Assembly (NCBI RefSeq): GCF_015709525.1 | Contig: NZ_JADNRA010000028.1 | Location: forward strand, 62,001 to 126,000 | Length of the DNA: 64,000 bases | Direction of reading: 5' to 3' | From: Methylocystis sp. L43 | GTDB lineage: Bacteria > Pseudomonadota > Alphaproteobacteria > Rhizobiales > Beijerinckiaceae | Part shown: one piece after another, positions 17,139 to 26,222 of the stretch | Layout: each line of letters starts with the position of its first letter | Numbering within the stretch: the first letter of the stretch is position 1 | Program-made: the position numbers and the translations under genes | Notes under the pieces: generated by a model | Seen by the model: the letters and a program-made list of their open reading frames with translations, nothing else | What the model was told of the DNA's origin: nothing | Database searches by the model: none

Positions 17139-17603
17139 TCAAATGGCCCCGACGTCGAGGCCTGCCGCGACGAGCATCCCTAGTTCGCGGCATTCATCGA
17201 CGAAGTCTTCCCGCCATTCGCCTCGGCAAATGAGCGGCTCGCGAACCGCGCGCCAGCGCAGGCCGGTCACGATCGTCGTGACGCCGCGCCGCGTTCCTGT
17301 TCCATCGTGGCCGGCGCGAATGTAGAGCGCGTAAGGCAGGCCCTGGGTGCGCTCCAACAAAGGATAGTAGCAACGATCGAAGAAGTCCTTGAGCGCGCCG
17401 CTCATGTAGCCGAGATTTTCGGTGGTTCCGAGAATGACCGCCTGGGCGGCGAGAACATGCTCGGGCGTCGCCGCGAAAGGGCTGAGCGTCTCGACCTCGA
17501 CGCCCTCGATCTCGGGCGCCCGCGCGCCGGCGGCGACCGCGTCCCGCAGCCGCTCGGTATTCCGCGACGGCGCATGCGCGACGATGAGTAGCCGCTTTGG
17601 CAA
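17139..17603 (-). CDS. Flavodoxin-like NAD(P)H-dependent FMN oxidoreductase
   Basis: 154 aa flavodoxin-fold protein. The N-terminal strand plus phosphate loop reads LLIVAHAPSRNTERL, and the second flavin loop reads GTTENLGYMSGALKDFFDR, typical of the NADPH-dependent FMN reductase/WrbA-related group. The reaction partner is unknown. It is followed 11 bp later by a small membrane protein on the same strand. Confidence 0.75.
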   Translation of the reverse strand: MPKRLLIVAHAPSRNTERLRDAVAAGARAPEIEGVEVETLSPFAATPEHVLAAQAVILGTTENLGYMSGALKDFFDRCYYPLLERTQGLPYALYIRAGHDGTGTRRGVTTIVTGLRWRAVREPLICRGEWREDFVDECRELGMLVAAGLDVGAI

Positions 17604-17614
17604 AATGGGCGCGG

Positions 17615-17800
17615 CTACCAGGGATGAAATTCTGGCACGTAAATAATTTTCATGAAGATCGCCAGGCCGATGACCGCGAGCACACCCAACAGCGCGCTGT
17701 ATCCGATCACCGAATAGACCGAGACGTTGTAGACCGAATCCAATAATCGCAGCGCGAACGCTCTCAGCCCGCCGTCTGTTTCAGTTACCTGCTTCGCCAT
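17615..17800 (-). CDS. Small membrane protein of unknown function
   Basis: 61 aa from ATG 17800, chosen for its ribosome site (GAGAGGAAAG). The N-terminal third is soluble. A stretch of roughly 28 hydrophobic residues (YSVIGYSALLGVLAVIGLAIF) forms one or a tight pair of membrane segments, and the protein ends in VPEFHPW. I do not recognise a family. It lies between a flavodoxin-like gene and a DUF1289 gene. Confidence 0.55.
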   Translation of the reverse strand: MAKQVTETDGGLRAFALRLLDSVYNVSVYSVIGYSALLGVLAVIGLAIFMKIIYVPEFHPW

Positions 17801-17876
17801 GATCTTTCCTCTCAAGGAGGCGGTCAAAACTCAAAACTCATTAATCAATATAGAGCGCTCGATGTCGCCGTCACCA

Positions 17877-18086
17877 CTATTCGCTCGACGCTATCAGAGG
17901 TTCGGGTTTGCCTTTGTCGCTGACGCTCATCGAGCGTTTGCGCTTTTCCGCCAGTTCAACGACCTGGGCTCTTTGCGCGTCGGACATCGATATCCAGCCG
18001 GCAATCTCGGCGCGCGTGCGGCCGCAGCCGACGCAAACGCCGTCCTGATCGAGTTCGCAGATCTTTACGCACGGACTGTCGACCAT
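17877..18086 (-). CDS. DUF1289 cysteine-rich protein
   Basis: 69 aa. The DUF1289 core SPCVKICELDQDG..CVGCGRTRAEIAGW has four cysteines in a C-x3-C..C-x2-C layout that suggests metal binding. Proteins of this family are small, widespread in proteobacteria and of unknown role. It begins 149 bp before the divergent argC. Confidence 0.85.
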   Translation of the reverse strand: MVDSPCVKICELDQDGVCVGCGRTRAEIAGWISMSDAQRAQVVELAEKRKRSMSVSDKGKPEPLIASSE

Positions 18087-18234
18087 CGGGCTCCACTTTA
18101 TGACTGCGCGCCTCCGCGATTGCGGCGGATGCGTCCCGCCGCGCTATAGGATGACGCGCCGTGCGCGTCAAAAACGCCGGACGGTTCTCGCGACGATCCT
18201 TTTTCTCCGTCGCCAAATCGATTAGATGCGGGCC

Positions 18235-19173
18235 ATGACGACGATAACGAAGATCTTCATCGACGGCGACGCTGGCACCACCGGGCTCGAAATTCGCGAA
18301 CGGCTCGCCGGACGCGCGGACATTTCGCTCGTCTCGCTCCCACAGGAGACGCGTAAAGACGTCGCCGCCAAGCGCGACATTCTCGCTTCCGTCGACATCG
18401 CGATTTTGTGTCTGCCGGACGACGCGGCCAAAGAAACCGTCGCGCTCTGCGACGCGCTCGGCGATGAGAGCCCGAGATTGCTCGACGCCTCCACCGCCCA
18501 TCGCGTGGCGGAGGGTTGGGTCTACGGTTTCGCCGAGCTTTGCAAGGGACAGGCGGCGGCGATCGCCCGCGCGCGCCGCGTCGCCAACGTCGGCTGCTAC
18601 GCCACCGGCGCGATCGCGCTCCTTCGTCCGCTCGTCGACGCCGGGCTCATCCGGTCGGACCAGCCGCTGACGATCAACGCCATCTCGGGCTATTCGGGCG
18701 GCGGACGGCAGATGATCGAATCCTATGAGCTCGGCGAAGCGCCGGCGTTCGAGCTCTACGCGCTCGGGCTCGAGCACAAACATGTGCCGGAAATCATGGC
18801 CTATTCGAAGCTTTCCGAGCGGCCGCTTTTTGTGCCCTCGGTCGGCAATTTCAGGCAGGGCATGCTGGTCTCGATACCGCTCGCGCTCGACGCGTTGCCC
18901 GGTAAGCCCAAAGCCGAAGATTTTGAAGGCGCCTATGCGGGTCACTACGCCGAGGCGAAACATGTTCGGCTGGCGGCCGCGCCGACAAGCGGCAAGCTCA
19001 ACCCGCTGGCGCTGAATGGCGCCGACGATATGGAGGTCTTCGTCATCGGCAATGAGGCGCGCCGCCACGCCCTCCTCGTCGCCCGGCTCGATAATCTCGG
19101 CAAGGGCGCGGCGGGCGCGGCGGTGCAAAATCTCGACCTGATGATGGGGAAGACCGCCGTCGTGTCAGCCTAG
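18235..19173 (+). CDS. argC: N-acetyl-gamma-glutamyl-phosphate reductase (short, type 2)
   Basis: NADPH-dependent third step of arginine synthesis, reducing N-acetyl-glutamyl phosphate to the semialdehyde. It is 312 aa, the short ArgC2 form common in alphaproteobacteria. The dinucleotide loop is GDAGTTGLEI, and the catalytic Cys121 lies in NVGCYATGA. The substrate-side histidine region is ALGLEHKHVPE. The start is ATG 18235 (MTTITKIFIDG); an in-frame ATG at 18226 adds three residues. It stands alone, without other arg genes. Confidence 0.93.
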   Translation: MTTITKIFIDGDAGTTGLEIRERLAGRADISLVSLPQETRKDVAAKRDILASVDIAILCLPDDAAKETVALCDALGDESPRLLDASTAHRVAEGWVYGFAELCKGQAAAIARARRVANVGCYATGAIALLRPLVDAGLIRSDQPLTINAISGYSGGGRQMIESYELGEAPAFELYALGLEHKHVPEIMAYSKLSERPLFVPSVGNFRQGMLVSIPLALDALPGKPKAEDFEGAYAGHYAEAKHVRLAAAPTSGKLNPLALNGADDMEVFVIGNEARRHALLVARLDNLGKGAAGAAVQNLDLMMGKTAVVSA

Positions 19174-19198
19174 ACCGGCGGCGACGCTTGGGAACGCA

Positions 19199-19228
19199 TA
19201 TCTTGGGCGCGCCTATCTTGGGCGCGCC
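19199..19228. repeat. Two 15-bp tandem repeats at the argC/transglycosylase junction
   Basis: TATCTTGGGCGCGCC occurs twice in tandem (19199-19213 and 19214-19228), followed by a third partial TAT. The second copy touches the stop codon of the convergent transglycosylase gene. Probably replication slippage. Confidence 0.8.
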
Positions 19229-20295
19229 TATTCAGTATAGGCGGTCGCGCCTCCCGGCAATTTCGCGGCGACGTCCTCATAGCGGCTGGTGCGCTTGTCC
19301 ATCATCGTCTCGAAGGCTTCATGCACCTCCTGGACCGAGCGAACCTTGAGTCGACGGCCCTGCTGCTCGTAGAAGATCGGCTTGTTGGCCCGCGCCGGCC
19401 TCGGTAGCAGCGACGCCGCCGACGTCTGCGGCGCCTCGTCCATGGTCCGCATGAAGCGCTCGGCGTCGTCCGGTCCCAGGAAGTGGATGAGGTATGTTTC
19501 GCCGCGGGTCAGAGGACGGCCGATTTTCTCGGCGATCCTGGCGCTGTCCTTCTTTAGCATTTCGGCGGCGAGAACCGCGGAAAGATAGGGATCGTTGCGC
19601 AAGCCCAAGATTTGCGCCCGCTTCTGCCCGCTGACGCGCGCCGAATCGTCGCTCGCGATCACCGCCGCCGTCTCGCCGTGCCCATGGCGCCAGCCGAAGG
19701 TTTTCATCGCCTTAAGCCAGGTCTTCTCGACGAATTGGAAGAGCCCGCTGGCGGAAGATGTCCGCGCCTTCGCGGTCGAGGAGAAGTTCGACTCCTTATC
19801 GGCGATCGCCATGAGCAGCGCCGGGTCCATTTCGGTCGTCTGCGCGGCCTTGACGACGCGCTCGACGATCGACTGCTGCACCTTGATGGACCCGAACCGC
19901 ATCACGCCCGGCGTATCGAAGGCGTCGTCACTCCCCACCCGATGCGACCAGGTGAGCGCCGCCTGCTCCAATGAGAAGTCCGAGTCGAGCGCCGTATCGT
20001 CATCGGCGAATTGCGTCAGCGCCGTCAGCGGAGATGCGGCGACGCGGGCGCGTGCAGCGCGCGCGGTCCGCTCCGGACGACGAGTCTCGTCGCGCTCGGC
20101 GGTCATGGCCAGGACCGCCAGCACCGAAAGCAGGGTCGCGACGCAAAGCGCGCGCAACAACGGAGAACAGGATTGATCAAGCAGTAAGCCCGGCAGGGTC
20201 GCCTGGGGCGAGGCCTTGGACTGCCGGCCTGAGCGAGGCGACGCGGCCTTCTCGTCCTTGGAAGGCGGCGGGGCGTTCGTCACCGTGACGGTCAT
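19228..20295 (-). CDS. Membrane-anchored lytic transglycosylase (SLT domain)
   Basis: Cleaves peptidoglycan glycan strands, leaving anhydromuropeptides. 355 aa from ATG 20295 (MTVTVTNAPPPS). A cytoplasmic tail precedes one membrane segment near residues 50-65 (LLRALCVATLLSVLAVLAM). The SLT core follows: MAIADKESNF carries the catalytic Glu, then SASGLFQFVEKTW and further on YLIHFLGPDDAERF. The C-terminal part is family-specific. A 19-bp palindrome sits just upstream of the start. The frame is open for 33 more codons upstream but those are not conserved-looking. Confidence 0.85.
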   Translation of the reverse strand: MTVTVTNAPPPSKDEKAASPRSGRQSKASPQATLPGLLLDQSCSPLLRALCVATLLSVLAVLAMTAERDETRRPERTARAARARVAASPLTALTQFADDDTALDSDFSLEQAALTWSHRVGSDDAFDTPGVMRFGSIKVQQSIVERVVKAAQTTEMDPALLMAIADKESNFSSTAKARTSSASGLFQFVEKTWLKAMKTFGWRHGHGETAAVIASDDSARVSGQKRAQILGLRNDPYLSAVLAAEMLKKDSARIAEKIGRPLTRGETYLIHFLGPDDAERFMRTMDEAPQTSAASLLPRPARANKPIFYEQQGRRLKVRSVQEVHEAFETMMDKRTSRYEDVAAKLPGGATAYTE

Positions 20296-20315
20296 GCTTC
20301 GCGGTTTCTCCACAA

Positions 20316-20334
20316 TTACGCAAAGTTTGCGTAA
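20316..20334. promoter_or_regulatory. Perfect 19-bp palindrome upstream of the transglycosylase gene
   Basis: TTACGCAAAGTTTGCGTAA has two 9-bp arms around one base and lies 20 bp before the ATG at 20295, where a repressor would overlap the promoter or the ribosome site. It is AT-richer than its surroundings. The binding protein is unknown; it does not match the CtrA, LexA or Fur-type boxes I know. Confidence 0.6.
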
Positions 20335-20544
20335 ACAGAAGGTTACCTGCGATGCGGGGCGAAAGATCGGCGGTCCCAGCCATGCTCGCGCCATAATTAG
20401 GGCCGCGCCACAGGCGCGCGGCAGCTGAAAAATGAATTATTGCAATAGGTTATGCAGGCAGGCGCGTCGCTGTCGCCACAATGACGCCACTAGTCGAGGC
20501 TCGACCTCGCTGCGGCGGCGTCTCGAAACGAGAGGCGCGTGTCT

Positions 20545-20991
20545 CTAAAAGAGATTCGACACCTTGGACAGCATGCCCTGGAGCAGATGATATTCGGGGC
20601 CGGCGGTCGGCGTCGTGCGGGTGATGAAGTCGATCGGCTTGCCGTCTTCCATGCCGTAATCGGCTACGCGCTGAACTTTCTTCGACTTGTCGAAGTAAAC
20701 CGCGTAGACGCGCTGATCGGTAATATTCTGAGGCATGAAGGCGAACTGGCGCTCGATACGTTGACTGACGTAATACCAAGCGTCGCCGCCGACCGTCGAC
20801 GTTGTCGACGGTGTGCCAAGGGTCGCCATCACCTGCTGCGCCGGCATGCCAGGCTTGATCTGCCCGGTGCTGCGCGAATCGAGCACGGCGCCGCGGTTGA
20901 CGACGCCCTCGTACCCGAGACAACCTGCAAGCGAAACCGCGAGGCCGGCAACAGTCGCCAACCGAGAAAAGACGCGCAAGGCCTGCGCCAT
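20545..20991 (-). CDS. bamE: Outer-membrane assembly lipoprotein BamE/OmlA
   Basis: Small lipoprotein of the beta-barrel assembly machine, 148 aa from ATG 20991 (ribosome site CGGAGA six bases upstream). The signal ends in the lipobox SLAGC. The SmpA/OmlA domain is seen as VLDSRSTGQIKPGMPAQQVMATLGTP with DAWYYVSQ. Divergent from yceD-plsX-fabH, the usual alphaproteobacterial order. Confidence 0.9.
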   Translation of the reverse strand: MAQALRVFSRLATVAGLAVSLAGCLGYEGVVNRGAVLDSRSTGQIKPGMPAQQVMATLGTPSTTSTVGGDAWYYVSQRIERQFAFMPQNITDQRVYAVYFDKSKKVQRVADYGMEDGKPIDFITRTTPTAGPEYHLLQGMLSKVSNLF

Positions 20992-21170
20992 GTATATCTC
21001 CGAAATCATCCGCCGCAGCGCGCCCGCGCTCGGTCGATCGTCTTTCGCCAAATCCGTAATCTTCGAACGCAGCGAAAGCAAGACGGCTGTTCTCGCGCTG
21101 CGCGGCGCTGGCGTCCGTGCGCCAACGCACATATCTGATTATTGAACGCGCGCGCCTTGGAGACGACGCC

Positions 21171-21728
21171 ATGAACGACACTTTCGACTCGCATCCGCCC
21201 CTCTCGCGCCGTCTCGCCGTCTCTGAAGTGCCCCCCGAAGGTCTCGACGTCGACATCCGAGCGACGCCGGTCGAATGCGCCGCGCTGGCGCGGCACAACG
21301 CCCTGCCCGCTGTCCATTCGCTCCATGCGGAACTGCGGGCGCGGCAACGGCGCGGCGACGGATTGGAGATCGAGGGCGAGCTGCGCGCGAGGCTTCGGCA
21401 AATCTGCGTCACGACGCTCGAGGAGTTCGACTCGGAGCTTGTCGAACCCATTCAGATGCGCTTTGCGCCGCCGCGGGACGAGGCGCGGCGCAGCCCAAGG
21501 CGATACGAAGAGTCGACCGAAATTACGCTCGATGAGGATCCGCCTGACCCGTTGATCGGCGGCGTCGTCGATCTCGGCGCCGTCGTTTCCGAGTTTTTCA
21601 CGCTGGCGCTTGATCCCTATCCACGCAAGCCAGGGGCGAATTTCGTCGAACCGCAACCTGGCGAGGGAGCTCAGCCGACGTCGCCTTTCGCCACCCTCGG
21701 ACGGCTCAAACCACGCCGCGAGGCTTGA
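21171..21728 (+). CDS. yceD: YceD (DUF177) family protein
   Basis: 185 aa from ATG 21171. DUF177 features: a central CVTTLEEFDSELVEPIQMRF and the C-terminal acidic DPPDPLIGGVVDLGAVVSEFF, ending FATLGRLKPRREA. In enterobacteria and plants the family is linked to 23S rRNA accumulation and usually sits before rpmF-plsX-fabH; here rpmF is absent and plsX follows after 152 bp. Confidence 0.85.
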   Translation: MNDTFDSHPPLSRRLAVSEVPPEGLDVDIRATPVECAALARHNALPAVHSLHAELRARQRRGDGLEIEGELRARLRQICVTTLEEFDSELVEPIQMRFAPPRDEARRSPRRYEESTEITLDEDPPDPLIGGVVDLGAVVSEFFTLALDPYPRKPGANFVEPQPGEGAQPTSPFATLGRLKPRREA

Positions 21729-21880
21729 GGCGAGACAGAATAGGCACTTGCGCCTATGGCCAGCAAATGGCAAGTCGCCCGCAAGGGCGGGAGCGCGCAC
21801 GCGCTTCTCGGACGCGTCACAAAGGCCGGCCATGAGTTAAGGCGGCGAATCCAGGCGCGCAGTCGGGAGAAACGGGTTAA

Positions 21881-22957
21881 ATGCCGCAAACTATTCGGAT
21901 CGCGCTCGACGCGATGGGCGGCGATTTTGGTCCGAAGGTGACCATCGCGGGCGCCGCCAACGCGCTCGAACGGCGTCCCGAGAGCCGCTTTCTGTTGATC
22001 GGCGACGAGCCGGCGATCCGCGCGCAGCTTCAGCGCCATCCGCGCCTCGCCGAATGCGCCGACGTGCGCCACTCTTCGGTGTCGATCCGCATGGACGACA
22101 AGCCGAGCCAGGCGCTGCGCTACGGGCGGCGGGTCTCGTCGATGTGGCTCGCGATTGAAGCGGTCAAAAAGGGCGACGCGGATGTGGCCGTCTCCGCCGG
22201 CAACACCGGCGCGCTCATGGCCATGGCGAAAATATGTCTCCACACGATGGCGCGCGTCGATCGTCCCGCGCTCGCCTGCCTTTGGCCGACGCTAAGGGGG
22301 CAGTCGGTCGTGCTCGACGTCGGCGCCTCCATGGGCGCCAACGCCAGCCACCTCGTCGATCTTGCGATCATGGGCGCGGCGATGGCGCGGGTCATCCTGG
22401 GTCTTGAGCGTCCCACCGTCGGCCTGCTCAACGTCGGCACCGAAGAAATCAAAGGCATCGAGGAAGTTAAGGCCGCATCGACCCTGCTGCGCGACCTCAA
22501 CCTGCCCGGCTTCGATTATCGGGGCTTCATGGAAGGCGACGGCATCGGCAAAGGCGTCGTCGATGTTGTGGTCACCGAAGGCTTTACCGGAAACATCGCC
22601 CTTAAGACCGCCGAGGGAACCGCGGCGCAGGTCGGCGTCTATCTCAAACAGGCGATGAGCGGCTCGCTGCTCGCCAAGCTCGGCTATCTTCTGGCGCGCG
22701 GCGCCTTCCGCGACCTCCGGGCGAAGGTGGACACGCGGGCGACAAATGGCGGGGTGTTCCTCGGGCTCGAAGGAATCGTCATCAAGAGCCACGGCAGCGC
22801 CGATTCGGTCGGCTTCGCGCGGGCTGTCGAGATCGGCCACGAGATGGCCGGCAGCGACCTTCTCAATCGTATTCGCGACACTGTCGCGCTGGCGCACCGC
22901 CTCGAGGGGCAGGACGGCGCCGATTCAACCAGTCCTCCCCGGGAAACTGCTCAGTGA
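21881..22957 (+). CDS. plsX: Phosphate acyltransferase PlsX
   Basis: Makes acyl-phosphate from acyl-ACP for membrane phospholipid synthesis; peripheral membrane enzyme. 358 aa with the N-terminus [27 protein letters not shown] and the C-terminal [16 protein letters not shown], all PlsX hallmarks. Its TGA overlaps the GTG start of fabH by 4 bp (GTGA), so the two lipid-initiation enzymes are coupled. Confidence 0.95.
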   Translation: MPQTIRIALDAMGGDFGPKVTIAGAANALERRPESRFLLIGDEPAIRAQLQRHPRLAECADVRHSSVSIRMDDKPSQALRYGRRVSSMWLAIEAVKKGDADVAVSAGNTGALMAMAKICLHTMARVDRPALACLWPTLRGQSVVLDVGASMGANASHLVDLAIMGAAMARVILGLERPTVGLLNVGTEEIKGIEEVKAASTLLRDLNLPGFDYRGFMEGDGIGKGVVDVVVTEGFTGNIALKTAEGTAAQVGVYLKQAMSGSLLAKLGYLLARGAFRDLRAKVDTRATNGGVFLGLEGIVIKSHGSADSVGFARAVEIGHEMAGSDLLNRIRDTVALAHRLEGQDGADSTSPPRETAQ

Positions 22958-23943
22958 CGACAAGCATGCCTCAACTGCGTTCCGTCGTTCTCGGCGTGGG
23001 CGCCTATTTGCCTGCGAAGACGCTCAGCAACGCCGAACTGTCCAAGCTCGTCGATACGAGCGACGAGTGGATTGTGCAGCGGACTGGAATCAAGGAGCGC
23101 CATATCGCCGCGGAAGGCGAGACGACGTCGATGCTCGGGGAAATGGCCGCGCGCGATGCGCTCGCCAACGCCGGCATTGCGGCGAACGACATCGACCTGA
23201 TCGTCGTGGCGACGTCGACCCCCGACTGGACCTTCCCGTCAACAGCGACGCAGATTCAGGCGGCTCTCGGCATTACGCACGGCGTCGCGTTTGATCTGCA
23301 GGCGGTATGCTCGGGATTCGTTTTCGCCGTCGCCACGGCGGAGAAATTTCTGCGCTCGGGTTCGCACAAGCGCGCGCTTGTGATCGGCGCCGAGACCTTC
23401 TCCAGGATCATCGATTGGACCGACCGCACCACCTGCGTGCTGTTTGGCGACGGCGCCGGCGCGATGGTGCTCGAGGCGCGACCGTCGCAGGGCGAATCCA
23501 ACGAGCGCGGCGTGCTGACGACTCATCTGCGCTCTGACGGACGCCATCGCGCGAAACTCCATGTCGACGGCGGCCCGTCCGCGACTCAAACCGTCGGTCA
23601 TCTGCGCATGGAGGGAAAAGAGGTGTTCCGCTTCGCGGTGGGCCAAGTCACCGACGTCGTCAAGGACGCTTTCGCCGCAACGGGACTGACCCCCGAGGAT
23701 CTCGACTGGTTCGTGCCGCATCAGGCGAATCGCCGAATCATCGACATGTCGGCGCAAAAGCTTGGGATTGCGCCGCAAAAGATCATCGCCACCGTGCATT
23801 TGCACGGCAACACCTCCGCCGCGTCGGTGCCCCTGGCTTTGGCGGTCGCGGCGGCGGACGGACGAATCAAACAGGGCGATCTCGTCATGCTGGAAGCTGT
23901 CGGGGGCGGCTTTACCTGGGGATCTGCGCTGATACGCTGGTAA
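22954..23943 (+). CDS. fabH: 3-oxoacyl-ACP synthase III (FabH)
   Basis: Starts fatty-acid synthesis by joining acetyl-CoA to malonyl-ACP. 329 aa from GTG 22954; ATG 22966 is an alternative four codons later. The catalytic triad is present: Cys119 ([11 protein letters not shown]), His256 ([10 protein letters not shown]) and Asn286 (HGNTSAAS). Coupled to plsX. A 245-bp gap separates it from ihfA. Confidence 0.95.
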   Translation: MTTSMPQLRSVVLGVGAYLPAKTLSNAELSKLVDTSDEWIVQRTGIKERHIAAEGETTSMLGEMAARDALANAGIAANDIDLIVVATSTPDWTFPSTATQIQAALGITHGVAFDLQAVCSGFVFAVATAEKFLRSGSHKRALVIGAETFSRIIDWTDRTTCVLFGDGAGAMVLEARPSQGESNERGVLTTHLRSDGRHRAKLHVDGGPSATQTVGHLRMEGKEVFRFAVGQVTDVVKDAFAATGLTPEDLDWFVPHQANRRIIDMSAQKLGIAPQKIIATVHLHGNTSAASVPLALAVAAADGRIKQGDLVMLEAVGGGFTWGSALIRW

Positions 23944-24188
23944 GCTGGCGTAATACAACAACTATTTCAATGTAAGCAAATATTCGAAAGAAAAATTACA
24001 CGCGCGGTTACAACCTGCGCTTGATTTCTGCATTCAATTCTGAAAAATTCCGACAATAGCCGGTGGCGAATACCCGCGGTGGGCGGGATTCGGGGCGCTA
24101 ACGCGCCGCCCCTGATCGCGCTCCGTCGTCCCCCGGCGCGCTCCGGACAGCCCACGACCGTTGTTTTTAATGAATTGTAGGGCAGAAA

Positions 24189-24542
24189 ATGGCCAAGGGG
24201 GACGCGACCGCTAAGCCCAACGGCGAAGCGACCGAAAAGCGCATGGCAAGGAGGGGCGCCGTGACCCGTTCGGACCTTGCAGACGCAATCCATCGGAAAG
24301 TCGGAGTGCCGCGCGCGGACTCCGCGAAATACGTTGAAATGGTGCTTGAAGAGATCTTCGAGCGCCTTGTCGCGCGCGAAGACGTCAAGCTCTCTTCGTT
24401 TGGCGCTTTTATGGTGCGCTCCAAGAAGGAGCGGCTGGGACGCAATCCGAAGACGGGCGCCGGCGCCAAAATTTCGGCGCGGCTGGTCGTCTCCTTCAAG
24501 CCGTCCAACATCATGCGGGCGAGAATCAACGGCGACGAGTGA
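24189..24542 (+). CDS. ihfA: Integration host factor alpha subunit
   Basis: DNA-bending nucleoid protein; heterodimer with IhfB. 117 aa, with an N-terminal extension of about 22 residues rich in Lys/Ala before the HU/IHF fold (VTRSDLADAIHRKVG). The DNA-binding arm has the GRNPKTGAGAKISARLVVSFKPS signature region, with the intercalating Pro in RNPKTG. An internal ATG (MARRGAV, residue 19) may be the real start. IHF often helps sigma-54 promoters, such as the glnK one in this window. Confidence 0.93.
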   Translation: MAKGDATAKPNGEATEKRMARRGAVTRSDLADAIHRKVGVPRADSAKYVEMVLEEIFERLVAREDVKLSSFGAFMVRSKKERLGRNPKTGAGAKISARLVVSFKPSNIMRARINGDE

Positions 24543-24606
24543 CGCTTGCGCCGTCGGGCGCGCTTACCCGCTTGACAAGCGTCGGCGCGCCATGCGCCAA
24601 GCATGC

Positions 24607-26007
24607 ATGGCCAAAAGCCGCGCGGTCTACGTCTGTCAGAATTGCGGCGCCGTCGCGTCGCGGTGGCAAGGCCGCTGCGACTCCTGCGGCGAGTGGAACA
24701 GCCTCGTTGAAGAGTCGGAGGCCGGCGCGCCCGCCGTTTCCCGCCGCGCCGCGCGCGGCCGCGTGTTCGAACTCGAGGGTCTCGCTGGCGAAGGCCGGGC
24801 CGCCCCAAGAATTGCGACGGGAATCGACGAATTCGACCGCGTCACCGGCGGCGGCTTCGTGCCTGGCTCGGTGCTGCTGCTCGGCGGCGAGCCGGGCATC
24901 GGCAAATCCACTCTGCTGATCCAGGCCTGCGCGACTCTGGCGCGCCGCGGCGCGCGCGTCGTCTATATTTCGGGCGAGGAAGCCGTCGCCCAGGTGCGCC
25001 TGCGCGCAACCAGGCTCAATCTCGCCGACGCGCCGGTGGAGCTGGCCGCCGCAACTCAGGTCGAGGATATTCTCGCCACCTGCGCGACAGGCGCCCGCCC
25101 GGCGTTGATCGTCATCGATTCGATTCAGACGATGCACACCAACTTGGCGGAGTCGGCGCCCGGAACGGTGACGCAGGTGCGCGCAAGCGCCCAAGCGCTC
25201 CTGCGCCACGCCAAGACGACGGGTTCAGCGATCGTTCTCGTCGGCCATGTCACGAAGGATGGGCAGGTTGCAGGTCCGCGCGTGGTCGAACACATGGTCG
25301 ACGCCGTCCTGTCCTTCGAGGGCGACGGCGCGCATCATTTCCGCATGCTGCGGGCCTCCAAGAATCGATTTGGCGCGACAGGCGAAATCGGCGTCTTCGA
25401 GATGACCAGCCTCGGCCTCGCCGAAGTCGCCAATCCGTCGGCGCTTTTTCTTGCCGGCCGCGACGCTGGCGCGCCGGGCGCCGCGGTCGTCGCCGGCATG
25501 GAGGGGCAGCGTCCGCTGCTGATCGAAATCCAGGCGCTCGTCGCGCCGACCTCGCTCGGCACGCCGCGACGCGCCGTCGTCGGTTTCGACCAGAATCGGC
25601 TGTCCATGATTCTGGCCGTTCTCGAAGCGCATGGCGGGCTGAAGCTTGGCATGCACGACGTCTATCTCAACGTCGCGGGTGGATTTCGGGCCCATGAGCC
25701 GGCCGCCGATCTTGCAGCGGCCGCCGCGCTCGTCTCGTCGCTCACCGGCGCCGTCCTGCCGCCTGACATGTGCTTTTTTGGCGAGATCGGGCTCTCCGGC
25801 GCCGTGCGGCCCGTCATTCACGCCGGCATGCGACTGCGCGAGTCGGGGAAACTCGGGTTCCATCACGCCGTCGTCCCGCAATCCCAACAAATTTCCGATG
25901 ATGGGCGCGGCTCCGGCGTGACGATCCGTCCCTGCGCGGACGTCGGCGGCCTCGTCGCCGCCATCGCCCGCATATCGACGCGCGAAAGAACGATCGCGCG
26001 CGGCTAA
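24607..26007 (+). CDS. radA: DNA repair protein RadA/Sms
   Basis: RecA-like ATPase that helps branch migration during recombinational repair. 466 aa from ATG 24607 (MAKSRAVYVCQNCG); ATG 24592 adds five residues. Order: zinc finger C-x2-C..C-x2-C (residues 10-27), Walker A GGEPGIGKSTL, the RadA motif KNRFG and a C-terminal Lon-like domain (VYLNVAGGFRAHEPAADLA). In many alphaproteobacteria a merR-type gene follows ihfA; here radA comes 64 bp after it. Confidence 0.95.
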   Translation: MAKSRAVYVCQNCGAVASRWQGRCDSCGEWNSLVEESEAGAPAVSRRAARGRVFELEGLAGEGRAAPRIATGIDEFDRVTGGGFVPGSVLLLGGEPGIGKSTLLIQACATLARRGARVVYISGEEAVAQVRLRATRLNLADAPVELAAATQVEDILATCATGARPALIVIDSIQTMHTNLAESAPGTVTQVRASAQALLRHAKTTGSAIVLVGHVTKDGQVAGPRVVEHMVDAVLSFEGDGAHHFRMLRASKNRFGATGEIGVFEMTSLGLAEVANPSALFLAGRDAGAPGAAVVAGMEGQRPLLIEIQALVAPTSLGTPRRAVVGFDQNRLSMILAVLEAHGGLKLGMHDVYLNVAGGFRAHEPAADLAAAAALVSSLTGAVLPPDMCFFGEIGLSGAVRPVIHAGMRLRESGKLGFHHAVVPQSQQISDDGRGSGVTIRPCADVGGLVAAIARISTRERTIARG

Positions 26008-26222
26008 AGAGGTCGCGCATTAGTGTTTCCGGCTGGCCTCAAGATGCGTTAGAAGGCTGCCAGTGCGAAAACGAGACGCCTGCCGGACCGACGCTTGCCT
26101 ACCCGCGGCGGCGCAAAGTTGACACAGGTTCTGGAGAGGGTCGTGCGGATGCCGCCCGGAAGGCGGCCAACAGCCCATTCAGAAGCGTTCAGAGCTCGGG
26201 GCGAACAAGCAAGGGGCTAGCG

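Noticed and set aside
26008-26222. TTGACA-like box near 26119 upstream of cvpA
   Set aside because: No acceptable -10 box at 16-18 bp; treated as chance.
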